DNA of 64,000 bases from Bradyrhizobium diazoefficiens (GTDB lineage Bacteria > Pseudomonadota > Alphaproteobacteria > Rhizobiales > Xanthobacteraceae). A program made the position numbers and the translations under genes. Positions within the stretch are counted from its first letter, which is position 1. Each line of letters begins with the position of its first letter. The notes under the pieces are model-generated. The model saw nothing but the letters and a program-made list of their open reading frames with translations, ran no database searches and was not told the origin of the DNA. This document shows, piece after piece, positions 8,477 through 16,542 of the stretch. Location: positions 434,001 through 498,000 of the forward strand of contig NZ_JAFCJE010000002.1 in assembly GCF_018131185.1 (NCBI RefSeq), in the 5' to 3' direction.

Positions 8477-8973
8477 CGGTACTGGAGCGCGATAACGAGC
8501 TGCGCCGGCGTGCCTGGGATGCCGCGGCAAGCGTGGTCGACCCGGAAATCCCGGTCTTGACCATCGCCGATCTCGGCGTGCTGCGCGAGGTTGCGCTCGA
8601 CGGTGAACATGTCGAGGTCGCGATCACGCCGACCTATTCCGGCTGTCCGGCGATGAACATGATCGCGCTGGAGATCGAGATGGCGCTGGAGCGCGCAGGC
8701 TTTCACCGTCCCAAGGTCCGCACCGTGCTGTCCCCCGCCTGGACAACCGACTGGATGAGCGAGGAGGGCCGCCAAAAGCTACGCGCCTACGGCATCGCAC
8801 CCCCGCAAGCCTCAAGCTCGCGCCGGGCGCTGTTCGGTGAACAGGCGGTGGCCTGCCCGCAATGCGGTTCTGACAAGACCGAAGTCTTGTCCGAATTCGG
8901 CTCGACCTCCTGCAAGGCGCTGTGGCGCTGCAAGTCCTGCCGCGAACCCTTTGACTATTTCAAGTGTCATTGA
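8470..8973 (+). CDS. paaD: PaaD, MIP18-type assembly factor for the phenylacetyl-CoA epoxidase
   Basis: A 167-residue protein with an N-terminal MIP18/DUF59 domain (VVDPEIPVLTIADLG; Cys59 in YSGCPAMN) and a C-terminal zinc-ribbon-like part with C129-x2-C132 and C154-x2-C157. PaaD is believed to help iron-sulfur or di-iron maturation of the PaaABCE oxygenase. It overlaps paaC by 7 bases and ends 2 bases before the paaE ATG. Confidence 0.94.
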   Translation: MVTVLERDNELRRRAWDAAASVVDPEIPVLTIADLGVLREVALDGEHVEVAITPTYSGCPAMNMIALEIEMALERAGFHRPKVRTVLSPAWTTDWMSEEGRQKLRAYGIAPPQASSSRRALFGEQAVACPQCGSDKTEVLSEFGSTSCKALWRCKSCREPFDYFKCH

Positions 8974-8975
8974 TC

Positions 8976-10058
8976 ATGTCAGCCGCCGCACCACGCTTCC
9001 ATCGCCTCGCCGTCAGCGACCTCCGTCGCGAGGCTTCCGACGCCGTCTCGATGACCTTCGCCATCCCCGGCGAACTCGCCCGCGATTACGCCTTCACGCC
9101 CGGCCAGTACCTCACGCTTCGCACCACGCTGGACGGCGAGGAAGTACGCCGCTCCTATTCGATCTGCTCCGGCCCCGACGACGGCGAGATCCGCATCGCC
9201 GTGAAGAAGGTTGACGGCGGCGCGTTTTCGAACTGGGCGGCGGACGAGCTGAAATGCGGAGACGAGCTCGACGTGATGACGCCGACGGGCCGCTTCGGTG
9301 CGATCCCCCAGGCGGACGCCGCGCGCATCCATGTCGGCTTTGCCGCAGGCTCCGGCATCACGCCGATCCTGTCGATCGTCAAGGGGACGCTGGCGCGTGA
9401 ACCTGGCAGCCGCTTCTTCCTGTTCTACGGCAACCGCACCACCGACAATATCATGTTCCTCGAAGCGCTCGAGGAGCTGAAAGACCGATTCATCGATCGC
9501 CTCTCGATCTTCCACGTCATCTCCGGGGAGGAGCAGGACATCCCGATCCTGCATGGCCGGCTCGACGGTGATAAGGTGAGGGTGCTGTTGCGCTCGCTGG
9601 TGCCGGCGGGAAGCGTCGATCATGTCTACATTTGCGGGCCGCTTGGCATGAGCGAAGATATCGAGGCGACCTGCCGAGCGCTGGGCATCCTGCAGGAACG
9701 CATTCACGTCGAACGCTTCGTTTCCGAATTCGGCGGTAAGCCGCGGCCGAAGAAGGTAGTGGCTTCCGACGCGCCGCCGAAAGCAATCGCCTCGCTGATC
9801 ATCGACGGCAAGCGCCGCGACGTTCCGGTCGCCGAGGATGAGGCGATCCTCGATGCCGCGCTACGCGCGGGCATCGATCTGCCCTTCGCCTGCAAGGGCG
9901 GCATGTGCTCGACCTGCCGCGCCAAGCTGGTCGAAGGTGAAGCGCCGATGGAGATCAATTATTCGCTGGAACCCTGGGAGCTGAAGGCAGGCTTCGTCCT
10001 GACCTGCCAGGCCAAGCCGTCGTCGGAGCGCGTCGTGGTCGACTATGACCATGTCTGA
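8976..10058 (+). CDS. paaE: 1,2-phenylacetyl-CoA epoxidase reductase subunit E
   Basis: A 360-residue flavo-iron-sulfur reductase. The FAD-binding motif RRSYSICS is at 58-65 and the NAD(P)H-binding GSGITP at 125-130. A plant-type 2Fe-2S domain ends the protein, with C306, C311, C314 and C344. It passes electrons from NADPH to the PaaA di-iron centre. The ATG at 8976 is preferred; a GTG 4 codons earlier overlaps paaD and is also possible. Domain order FNR then ferredoxin is as in the family. Confidence 0.95.
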   Translation: MSAAAPRFHRLAVSDLRREASDAVSMTFAIPGELARDYAFTPGQYLTLRTTLDGEEVRRSYSICSGPDDGEIRIAVKKVDGGAFSNWAADELKCGDELDVMTPTGRFGAIPQADAARIHVGFAAGSGITPILSIVKGTLAREPGSRFFLFYGNRTTDNIMFLEALEELKDRFIDRLSIFHVISGEEQDIPILHGRLDGDKVRVLLRSLVPAGSVDHVYICGPLGMSEDIEATCRALGILQERIHVERFVSEFGGKPRPKKVVASDAPPKAIASLIIDGKRRDVPVAEDEAILDAALRAGIDLPFACKGGMCSTCRAKLVEGEAPMEINYSLEPWELKAGFVLTCQAKPSSERVVVDYDHV

Positions 10059-10159
10059 GCAGGCGCATCAGACGCCGGCGATGCAAATGCGTCGCGTTAT
10101 TTGACAGTTTTGGCCAACCAGCAGAACATCATGGGCAAGCATTTGACCGGGAGAGGCGC

Positions 10160-10609
10160 GTGAACGTCAAAGCCGCTTTGTCGCCTGAGGATGTTGCCCG
10201 CGCCTGCGCCGAGGCGATGTGGGCGGAGGACGATGCCTCCAAGGGTCTCGGCATGGAGATCGTCGAGATCGGCTCGGGTTTTGCGACGCTCGCAATGAAT
10301 GTGCGGCCGGACATGGTCAATGGCCAGCGCATCGCTCATGGCGGCTTCATCTTCACGCTCGCCGATTCCGCCTTTGCGTTTGCCTGCAACTCGCACAACC
10401 ATCGCGTCGTTGCCGCGCAGGGACAGATCACCTTCATCAAGCCGGGCAAGCTTGGGGATCGCCTCGTTGCGAAGGCACGTGAAGTCACACGCGGAGGCCG
10501 TTCCGGCATCTATGACGTGCGTGTCACCGCAGGCGACACCGTCATCGCGGAATTCCGCGGTCACTCGCGTGTCATTCCCGGCACGTGGCTGCCGGGGCAA
10601 GACAAATAA
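10160..10609 (+). CDS. paaI: Hydroxyphenylacetyl-CoA thioesterase PaaI
   Basis: A 149-residue hot-dog-fold thioesterase. The motif AHGGFIFTLADSAFAFACNS (residues 59-78) carries the HGG and the conserved Asp69 used for thioester hydrolysis. PaaI releases CoA from dead-end phenylacetate intermediates. It starts with GTG after a GGGAGAGG site. A 101-base gap separates it from paaE, but it points the same way and is probably in the operon. Confidence 0.92.
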   Translation: MNVKAALSPEDVARACAEAMWAEDDASKGLGMEIVEIGSGFATLAMNVRPDMVNGQRIAHGGFIFTLADSAFAFACNSHNHRVVAAQGQITFIKPGKLGDRLVAKAREVTRGGRSGIYDVRVTAGDTVIAEFRGHSRVIPGTWLPGQDK

Positions 10610-10634
10610 GAACGACCAATGTGGGGAAACGAGG

Positions 10635-11966
10635 ATGGCTCTGACGAGACGCAAGGAAGGTGGCAGCTCCTATAGCGCCGAGATGGACGCGCACGAGCGC
10701 GCCTCGCGCGACGAGATCATGGCGCTGCAGAAGCAGCGGTTGGCCTGGTCGCTGAAGCATGCCTATGACAACGTCGCGCATTATCGCAAGGCGTTCGACG
10801 AAGCCGGCGTGCATCCGTCCGACTTTCGCGAACTCTCCGATCTTTCCAAATTCCCGTTCACCGTGAAGACGGACCTGCGCGACAATTATCCCTTCAACAT
10901 GTTCGCCGTGCCGCGCGAAAAGCTGGTGCGCGTGCACGCCTCTTCCGGCACCACGGGCAAGCCGATCGTGGTGGGGTATACGCAGGCCGATATCGAGACC
11001 TGGTCGGACGTGATGGCGCGCTCTATCCGCGCGGCCGGCGGCCGCACCGGCATGATCATCCACAATGCCTATGGCTACGGTCTCTTCACCGGCGGCCTCG
11101 GCGTCCACTATGGCGCCGAGAAGCTCGGTTGCACCGTGGTGCCGATCTCGGGCGGCATGACCGAACGGCAGGTGCAGCTCATCAACGACTTCCGACCCGA
11201 CATCATCACCGTGACGCCCAGCTACATGCTGGCGATCCTGGACGAGTTCAAGCGCCAGAAGCTCGACCCGCGCCGGTGCTCGCTCAAGGTCGGCATCTTC
11301 GGTGCCGAGCCCTGGACCAATGCGATGCGCGGCGAGATCGAGGACGCCTTCGACATGGACGCGACCGACATCTATGGTCTCTCCGAAGTGATCGGCCCGG
11401 GCGTCGCCCAGGAATGCATCGAGACCAAGGACGGCCTGCACATCTGGGAGGATCATTTCTATCCCGAAGTGATCGATCCCGAGACCGGCGCGGTGCTGCC
11501 GGACGGCGAGAAGGGCGAGCTGGTCTTCACCTCACTCACGAAGGAAGCTTTTCCCGTGATCCGCTATCGCACCCGCGACCTGACGCGGCTGCTGCCGGGC
11601 ACGGCGCGACCCGGCATGCGGCGGATGGAGAAGGTGACGGGCCGCTCGGATGACATGATCATCCTGCGCGGCGTCAACCTGTTCCCGACCCAGATCGAGG
11701 AGGTGCTGCTCGCGACCGATTGGTGCGGCGGCCATTTCATTCTGGAGCTGACCCGCGAAGGCCGCATGGATGAGTTGACCATCATCGCCGAGGCGAGGTC
11801 GGAGAGCTGGGATGGCCGGGGGCTCGTCGATCACGCCGATCGCGTCTCGACCCACATCAAGAACACCATCGGAATCAGCTCGAAGGTGCAAGTGGTCGCG
11901 CCGGCCACGCTGGAACGCTCGCTCGGCAAGGCCAAACGCCTGTACGACAAGCGGCCCAAAGACTGA
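10635..11966 (+). CDS. paaK: Phenylacetate-CoA ligase
   Basis: A 443-residue adenylate-forming enzyme that activates phenylacetate with ATP and CoA, the entry step of the pathway. The P-loop-like motif SSGTTGKP is at residues 103-110. FGAEPWTNAMR, YGLSEVIGPGVA and the RSDDMIILRGVNLFPTQIEE hinge are diagnostic of PaaK. A Lys in LGKAKRLYDKR near the C-terminus matches the catalytic position. The ATG at 10635 follows GGGGAAACGAGG; upstream in-frame sequence overlaps paaI in another frame and is not part of the protein. Confidence 0.95.
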   Translation: MALTRRKEGGSSYSAEMDAHERASRDEIMALQKQRLAWSLKHAYDNVAHYRKAFDEAGVHPSDFRELSDLSKFPFTVKTDLRDNYPFNMFAVPREKLVRVHASSGTTGKPIVVGYTQADIETWSDVMARSIRAAGGRTGMIIHNAYGYGLFTGGLGVHYGAEKLGCTVVPISGGMTERQVQLINDFRPDIITVTPSYMLAILDEFKRQKLDPRRCSLKVGIFGAEPWTNAMRGEIEDAFDMDATDIYGLSEVIGPGVAQECIETKDGLHIWEDHFYPEVIDPETGAVLPDGEKGELVFTSLTKEAFPVIRYRTRDLTRLLPGTARPGMRRMEKVTGRSDDMIILRGVNLFPTQIEEVLLATDWCGGHFILELTREGRMDELTIIAEARSESWDGRGLVDHADRVSTHIKNTIGISSKVQVVAPATLERSLGKAKRLYDKRPKD

Positions 11967-12042
11967 CTTGACGTGTTGTCTTGACGGATTGACTTGACCG
12001 GCCCCAAGGGCGACAAGGCCGCGATAAGTCACGGGTCTTTTT

Positions 12043-13047
12043 ATGTCGCCAGCCGATACCAAAACCGTCGAAGCGCGCTGCGTGCGTCTCAATGCCAAGG
12101 CTGAAAACGCGGCCGCACTTGCGCCAGTGATTGAGCCTCAGATGCTTACGCGCGGCCCGAACGATCTCCTGATCGAGGTGAGGGCCGCGGCCGTCAATCC
12201 GTCCGACGTCAAGGCTGCGACCGGGCTGATGCCCTATGCGATGTTCCCGCGGACGCCCGGCCGAGATTATTCCGGCGTGGTGATCGACGGGCCCGCCGGC
12301 ACGATTGGCCGTGAGGTGTTCGGCTCCTCGGGTGATCTCGGCATCCGCCGCGACGGCACCCACGCCAGCCATCTCGTGGTCGGGGCCGATGCCGTGGTGG
12401 AGAAGCCGAAGACGGTCTCCTGGGAGGAAGCCGCGGGTATCGGCGTTCCCTTCGTCACGGCCATGGAAGGCTTTCGCCGCGCCGGCATACCGAAGAGTGG
12501 CGAGACCGTGTTGGTGTTCGGCGTCAACGGCAAGGTCGGCCAGGCTGCCGTGCAGATCGCGACCTGGCAGGGTGCACGCGTCATCGGCGTGGTGCGCAAG
12601 GCGGAAGTTTACGAAGGCCACGCCAACGCACCGATCGAGGTGATCGACGCCTCCGCGACGGACGTTGCCGTGCGCGTGCGCGAACTGACCGGCGGCAAGG
12701 GCGCCGACATCGTCTTCAACACCGTAGGCGATCCCTATTTCCAGGCGGCGCACAAGTCGCTCGCCTTGCGCGGCCGCCAGATCCTGATCGCCGCGATCGA
12801 CCGCATCGTGCAGTTCAACATTCTCGAGTTCTACCGGGGACAGCACACCTATGTCGGCATCGACACGCTCGGCCTGTCCTCGGCCGCAACCGGTGCGGTG
12901 CTCCGTGATCTCGGCCCTGGCTTTGCAAGCGCCCACTTGAAACCGTTCCCGATCAAGCCGAGCGCCGTCTATCCGCTGGAGCGTGCCAAGGAGTCCTACG
13001 TCGCCGTTGCCGGCTCCTCGCGTGACCGGGTGATCCTGAAGCCGTGA
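12043..13047 (+). CDS. Zinc-independent alcohol dehydrogenase / quinone oxidoreductase (MDR family)
   Basis: A 334-residue medium-chain reductase: GroES-like N-terminal domain (AAAVNPSDVKAATG), GRDYSGVV, then the NAD(P)H-binding Rossmann motif VFGVNGKVGQAAV at about 158-170. The structural and catalytic zinc ligands of classical ADH are absent, which places it in the quinone-oxidoreductase branch. It begins 76 bases after paaK. Its stop overlaps the start of the downstream transporter by GTGA, so the two are translationally coupled; why a reductase is paired with a sulfur transporter is not clear. Confidence 0.85.
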   Translation: MSPADTKTVEARCVRLNAKAENAAALAPVIEPQMLTRGPNDLLIEVRAAAVNPSDVKAATGLMPYAMFPRTPGRDYSGVVIDGPAGTIGREVFGSSGDLGIRRDGTHASHLVVGADAVVEKPKTVSWEEAAGIGVPFVTAMEGFRRAGIPKSGETVLVFGVNGKVGQAAVQIATWQGARVIGVVRKAEVYEGHANAPIEVIDASATDVAVRVRELTGGKGADIVFNTVGDPYFQAAHKSLALRGRQILIAAIDRIVQFNILEFYRGQHTYVGIDTLGLSSAATGAVLRDLGPGFASAHLKPFPIKPSAVYPLERAKESYVAVAGSSRDRVILKP

Positions 13048-14108
13048 TCGTGGAAGCGTCCGCTCAGCTCGTCGTCCTCGCCGGCCTCGTCATCGGCCTG
13101 ATCTACGGCGCCGTCGGCCTGCTCAGCGGCTTCTGCCTGATGAGCAGCATGCGCGGCTGGCTGGGCGAGGGGGACGGGCGGCTGGTGCGGACCTATGCGC
13201 TGGCGATCGGGGTGGCGATCGCCGCAAGCCAATTCCTCGCCGGCAAGGGCGTAGTCGATCTCGGCAAGACGATCTACCTGCAACAGACTTTCTCGGTGCC
13301 TGTGCTGTTCCTCGGCGGTCTGCTGTTCGGCTATGGTATGGTGCTGTCGAACGGCTGCGGCTCGCGCGCGCTGGTGCTGCTCGGCCGCGGCAACCTCCGC
13401 TCCTTCGTCGTCGTGATCGTGCTTGCCATTGCCGCGCAGATGACGCTCAAGGGCCTCATCGCGCCGGCGCGCATCGCCCTGGTTCAGGCCTCGCAAGCCA
13501 CCGTCAGCGCCAATTCGCTGCCGTCCTTGCTGGGGACACTCGGTCTCGCCGAACCTCTCTCTCGCGCGTTGGCTGCGGCGGTCATCGTCGCCGCGCTGGT
13601 CCTGTTTGCCGTCGCGCATCCGGGGTTCCGCCGCTCGCCGGGCCAGATCGCAGCGGGCGTCATCGTTGGTCTCCTGGTTGCGGCCGGCTGGCTCGTCACC
13701 GGCTATCTCGGCGCCGACGACTTCAATCCGGTCGCGGTGACCACGCTCACCTTCGTCGCACCGATCGCCGACAGCCTGCAATACGCGATGCTCTCGACCG
13801 GCCTGACGCTGAACTTCGGTATCGCGACCGTGGCCGGCGTCTTCGCGGGCAGCCTCGCGACGGCGCTGGCCACGGGCCGCTTCAAGCTTGAAGGCTATTC
13901 CTCGCCGCGCCACATGCTGCGTTCGGGCGGCGGCGCCGCACTGATGGGGATCGGCGGCGTGATGGCGTTCGGCTGTTCGGTCGGGCAGGGGCTCACCGGC
14001 ATGTCAACACTCGCGCTGGGCTCGTTCGTCGCAGTCGCGGGCATCCTTCTCGGCACGACGGCCGGCCTGCGCGGAAACTTGCGGGTTCAGCCGCTCGCAA
14101 CGGCCTGA
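13044..14108 (+). CDS. YeeE/TsuA-family thiosulfate (sulfur) transporter
   Basis: A 354-residue polytopic membrane protein with about nine or more hydrophobic segments. The three cysteines typical of the TsuA/YeeE family are present: Cys31 (LSGFCLMSS), Cys105 (SNGCGSRA) and Cys311 (FGCSVGQG). The SNGCGSRALVLLGRGNLRS loop is diagnostic. TsuA imports thiosulfate by passing it along conserved cysteines; the exact substrate here is not known. It uses a GTG start overlapping the upstream reductase stop. The last 22 bases overlap the convergent EamA gene. Confidence 0.88.
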   Translation: MIVEASAQLVVLAGLVIGLIYGAVGLLSGFCLMSSMRGWLGEGDGRLVRTYALAIGVAIAASQFLAGKGVVDLGKTIYLQQTFSVPVLFLGGLLFGYGMVLSNGCGSRALVLLGRGNLRSFVVVIVLAIAAQMTLKGLIAPARIALVQASQATVSANSLPSLLGTLGLAEPLSRALAAAVIVAALVLFAVAHPGFRRSPGQIAAGVIVGLLVAAGWLVTGYLGADDFNPVAVTTLTFVAPIADSLQYAMLSTGLTLNFGIATVAGVFAGSLATALATGRFKLEGYSSPRHMLRSGGGAALMGIGGVMAFGCSVGQGLTGMSTLALGSFVAVAGILLGTTAGLRGNLRVQPLATA

Positions 14109-15001
14109 CCGCGCAACAGGCGGTCGCCGAGTGTCGCAAGCCCGATACCGGTGACGATCAGTCCGGCCGCGATGGCAAGGCTCATGTCGATCGGCTCACC
14201 CAGCAGGATCGCAGCACTTGCGATGCCGACGAGCGGCGTCCCGGTGGTGCCGAGCGATGTCGTCAGCGCCGAGATGCTCTTGTTGACCATCGACATCGCC
14301 CAATAGGCCAGCGCCGTCCCAATCAGTCCCGAATACAGAAAGAGCGACACGAGCCTCCATGACCACTCGATTTGCGGCAGCCCGTCGAAGGTCATTGCCA
14401 GGGTCGAGAGCAAGGCCGTGGCCACGAGCACCTGCCAGAGCAGGAGCTGGAGCGGAGAGGCGATCCAGCGATGCGCACGCATATAGATGATGTTCGCGGC
14501 CCAGGAGATTGCGGCGAGGATGACCATGCCGGCGCCGAGCAGGATTCCTGTATTGGTCCAGTCGATTGACGACGGATTCAGGATGACGGCAAGCCCGGCC
14601 AGTCCGAGCAGGGCGCCGGCGAGTTTCGGCGCGGTCAGCGTGTCCTTTCCGAGCATGGGCGCGGCGAGTGCGACCCAGAGCGGCGTGGTGTAGCCCAGCA
14701 CGACGCCCTTGCTGGCAGGCAGAAAGCGAAGGCCGGCGGCGACCAGGATCGAGAACAGCGTCATGTGCAGCAGCGCGACGCTGAGGATGACAGGCACGTC
14801 GCGTCGTTCCGGGATCACGAGATTGTTGCTCAGTCCGAGGATCACGGCGAGGCTGATCAGCGCGATCCAGCTCCGGATCGCCGCGCTCCAAAGCGGCGGG
14901 ACGAACTGCACCAGTTGCTTCGTCACCGACCAATTCACGCCCCAGGCCAGCACCACGATGAGGAACAGGCCGACGGCGGCGCGAGGTGACAGGGCCTTCA
15001 T
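14087..15001 (-). CDS. EamA/DMT-family exporter (RhaT-like)
   Basis: A 304-residue inner-membrane protein with two EamA repeats and about ten transmembrane helices, starting with the typical LIVVLAWGVNWSVTK helix; the second repeat begins near residue 150. DMT exporters move amino acids, purines or small metabolites outwards. It is divergent from the MocR-type regulator at 15085 and shares an 83-base gap containing a perfect inverted repeat. This pairing suggests that the regulator controls the exporter. The substrate is unknown. Its stop lies inside the end of the convergent transporter gene. Confidence 0.9.
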   Translation of the reverse strand: MKALSPRAAVGLFLIVVLAWGVNWSVTKQLVQFVPPLWSAAIRSWIALISLAVILGLSNNLVIPERRDVPVILSVALLHMTLFSILVAAGLRFLPASKGVVLGYTTPLWVALAAPMLGKDTLTAPKLAGALLGLAGLAVILNPSSIDWTNTGILLGAGMVILAAISWAANIIYMRAHRWIASPLQLLLWQVLVATALLSTLAMTFDGLPQIEWSWRLVSLFLYSGLIGTALAYWAMSMVNKSISALTTSLGTTGTPLVGIASAAILLGEPIDMSLAIAAGLIVTGIGLATLGDRLLRGQAVASG

Positions 15002-15045
15002 CTCGGATCTCCTTGAAGCAATCCGGTTGCGCGGATAGCATCTCG

Positions 15046-15091
15046 TCTGGCACTTGAAAAAGTGCCAGATTGGAGAAGAACAAGGTGCCAG
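15046..15091. promoter_or_regulatory. Operator with three GTGCCAG half-sites between exporter and MocR regulator
   Basis: TCTGGCACTT (15046-15055) and AAGTGCCAGA (15060-15069) form a perfect 10-bp inverted repeat with a GAAA spacer. A third GTGCCAG at 15085-15091 repeats the right half-site 23 bases downstream, overlapping the proposed GTG start of the regulator. MocR/PdxR regulators commonly bind direct repeats in divergent promoters, so this is the likely target for autoregulation and control of the exporter. Confidence 0.65.
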
Positions 15092-16533
15092 TTTCCGATG
15101 ATATGATCTGGGCCCTGATCGACTTGAAACGGGCTGACGGCGAGGGGCTGGTGGCCCAGCTCACGAGCCGGCTGAGAGAGCTGATCGCGAGCGGCCGCCT
15201 CGGCAAAGGCCGCACGCTGCCGTCGAGCCGCCGGCTCGCGCGTGATCTCGGCGTCTCCAGGAACACCGTCACTTATGCGTTCGAGCAACTTGCTGCCGAG
15301 GGATATCTCGAAGCCTCGCCCGGCCGCCGTCCGGTGGTCGCTGTCGACGGCCGCGAGCGTACCGAATTGACCGGCGCCGTCGTATCGAGCAAGCGCTCCG
15401 CAAGGCCGCGGCTCTCACCCTGGGCTTCGAGGCTCAAGCAGGTCGACTGGCCGATGTCCTATCAGGGAGAGTTGAAGCCGTTGCGCCCGGGGCACGGCGA
15501 TTTCAGGGAATTTCCGAACGAGGTCTGGGCGCGCTGTCTGCGCCGTAGCGCCGTAGGTGCGGCCAAGCGTGGGCTCGGATCGGTGAACCGGGCGCGCCTG
15601 CGCGAGGCGCTGGCGCACTATCTCGCCACCAGCCGCGGCGTCCGCGCGAGCGCGGACCAGATCATGATCCTGCCGAGCGCGCAGGCGGCATTGAACTTGA
15701 TTGCCGCAACCGTCGTTGCGGCCGGTGACGAGGTCTGGGTCGAGGATCCCGGCTATCCCGGTGCTGTGGCTGCCTTCCGGGCCTCCAACGCGCGCGTGAC
15801 CGGTATCAGACTGGACGAGCAGGGCATGCGACGGATGCCGGGACTTGCCGCGCCAAGGCTGATCTTCATGACGCCCTCGCATCAGCATCCGACGGGGCGG
15901 TTGATGTCGCTCGCCCGCCGCGCCGAGTTTCTCAGCCTGAGCAGGCCCGGCAAGACCTGGATCGTGGAGGACGATTACGACGGCGAATTCCATTATGACA
16001 GCCGGCCGGTGCCGGCCTTGCAGGGGCTCGATGCCCATGGCTGCGTGTTCTATGTCGGCACCTTCTCGAAGGTGATGACGTCGGATATCCGGCTTGGCTA
16101 TCTCGTCGCGCCGCCGGCGCTGGTCGGCACCCTGGAGATCGCGCAGCGCCATGTCGGGCTCATCGCCGCCAGCCACGTTCAGGAGGCCCTGGCCGAATTC
16201 ATCGCCGACGGCCACTTCCTCGCACATCTGCGCCGCACGCGCCGCCTCTATCGCGCGCGCCGCGATCATCTCGTCGAGGAACTGGAGCAGCAGCTGGGTG
16301 AGAAGCTCTCTGTCGAAGTGCCTCCGGGCGGCATCCAGCTCGTCGCCCGCTTCAAGCGCGGCACTGCCGACCAGGAGGCGGTGAAGCGGCTGGTCGCCGC
16401 GGGGGTCGAGACGCGCGCCCTGTCCAGCCTGGCGCTTGGTCGGCGCCGCGATCACGGCTTTCTGCTCGGCTTTGCGGCTTGGCGCGAGAGCGAGATCAGC
16501 GCGGCCGTGCGGACGATGGCATCGTGCTTCTAG
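15085..16533 (+). CDS. MocR/PdxR-family regulator (GntR HTH fused to aminotransferase domain)
   Basis: A 482-residue fusion. A GntR-type winged helix lies at about residues 15-85 (RTLPSSRRLARDLGVSRNTV, with the ThrVal tail) and a fold-type I aminotransferase-like domain at about 110-475. The PLP-binding Lys sits in YVGTFSKVMTSDIRLGYL and the Asp in WIVEDDYDGEF. MocR proteins sense PLP or PLP-amino-acid adducts. GTG at 15085 is chosen because GGAGAAG lies 6 bases before it; a TTG at 15070 or ATG at 15103 are alternatives. It is divergent from the EamA exporter. Confidence 0.92.
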   Translation: MPVSDDMIWALIDLKRADGEGLVAQLTSRLRELIASGRLGKGRTLPSSRRLARDLGVSRNTVTYAFEQLAAEGYLEASPGRRPVVAVDGRERTELTGAVVSSKRSARPRLSPWASRLKQVDWPMSYQGELKPLRPGHGDFREFPNEVWARCLRRSAVGAAKRGLGSVNRARLREALAHYLATSRGVRASADQIMILPSAQAALNLIAATVVAAGDEVWVEDPGYPGAVAAFRASNARVTGIRLDEQGMRRMPGLAAPRLIFMTPSHQHPTGRLMSLARRAEFLSLSRPGKTWIVEDDYDGEFHYDSRPVPALQGLDAHGCVFYVGTFSKVMTSDIRLGYLVAPPALVGTLEIAQRHVGLIAASHVQEALAEFIADGHFLAHLRRTRRLYRARRDHLVEELEQQLGEKLSVEVPPGGIQLVARFKRGTADQEAVKRLVAAGVETRALSSLALGRRRDHGFLLGFAAWRESEISAAVRTMASCF

Positions 16534-16542
16534 TGCAAGTGG

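Noticed and set aside
8964..8975. Alternative GTG start for paaE
   Set aside because: It would overlap the paaD stop; possible, but the ATG at 8976 gives the normal family N-terminus.
11967..12042. Intrinsic terminator after paaK
   Set aside because: A short T-run (CTTTTTA) lies near 12037, but no stable stem precedes it.
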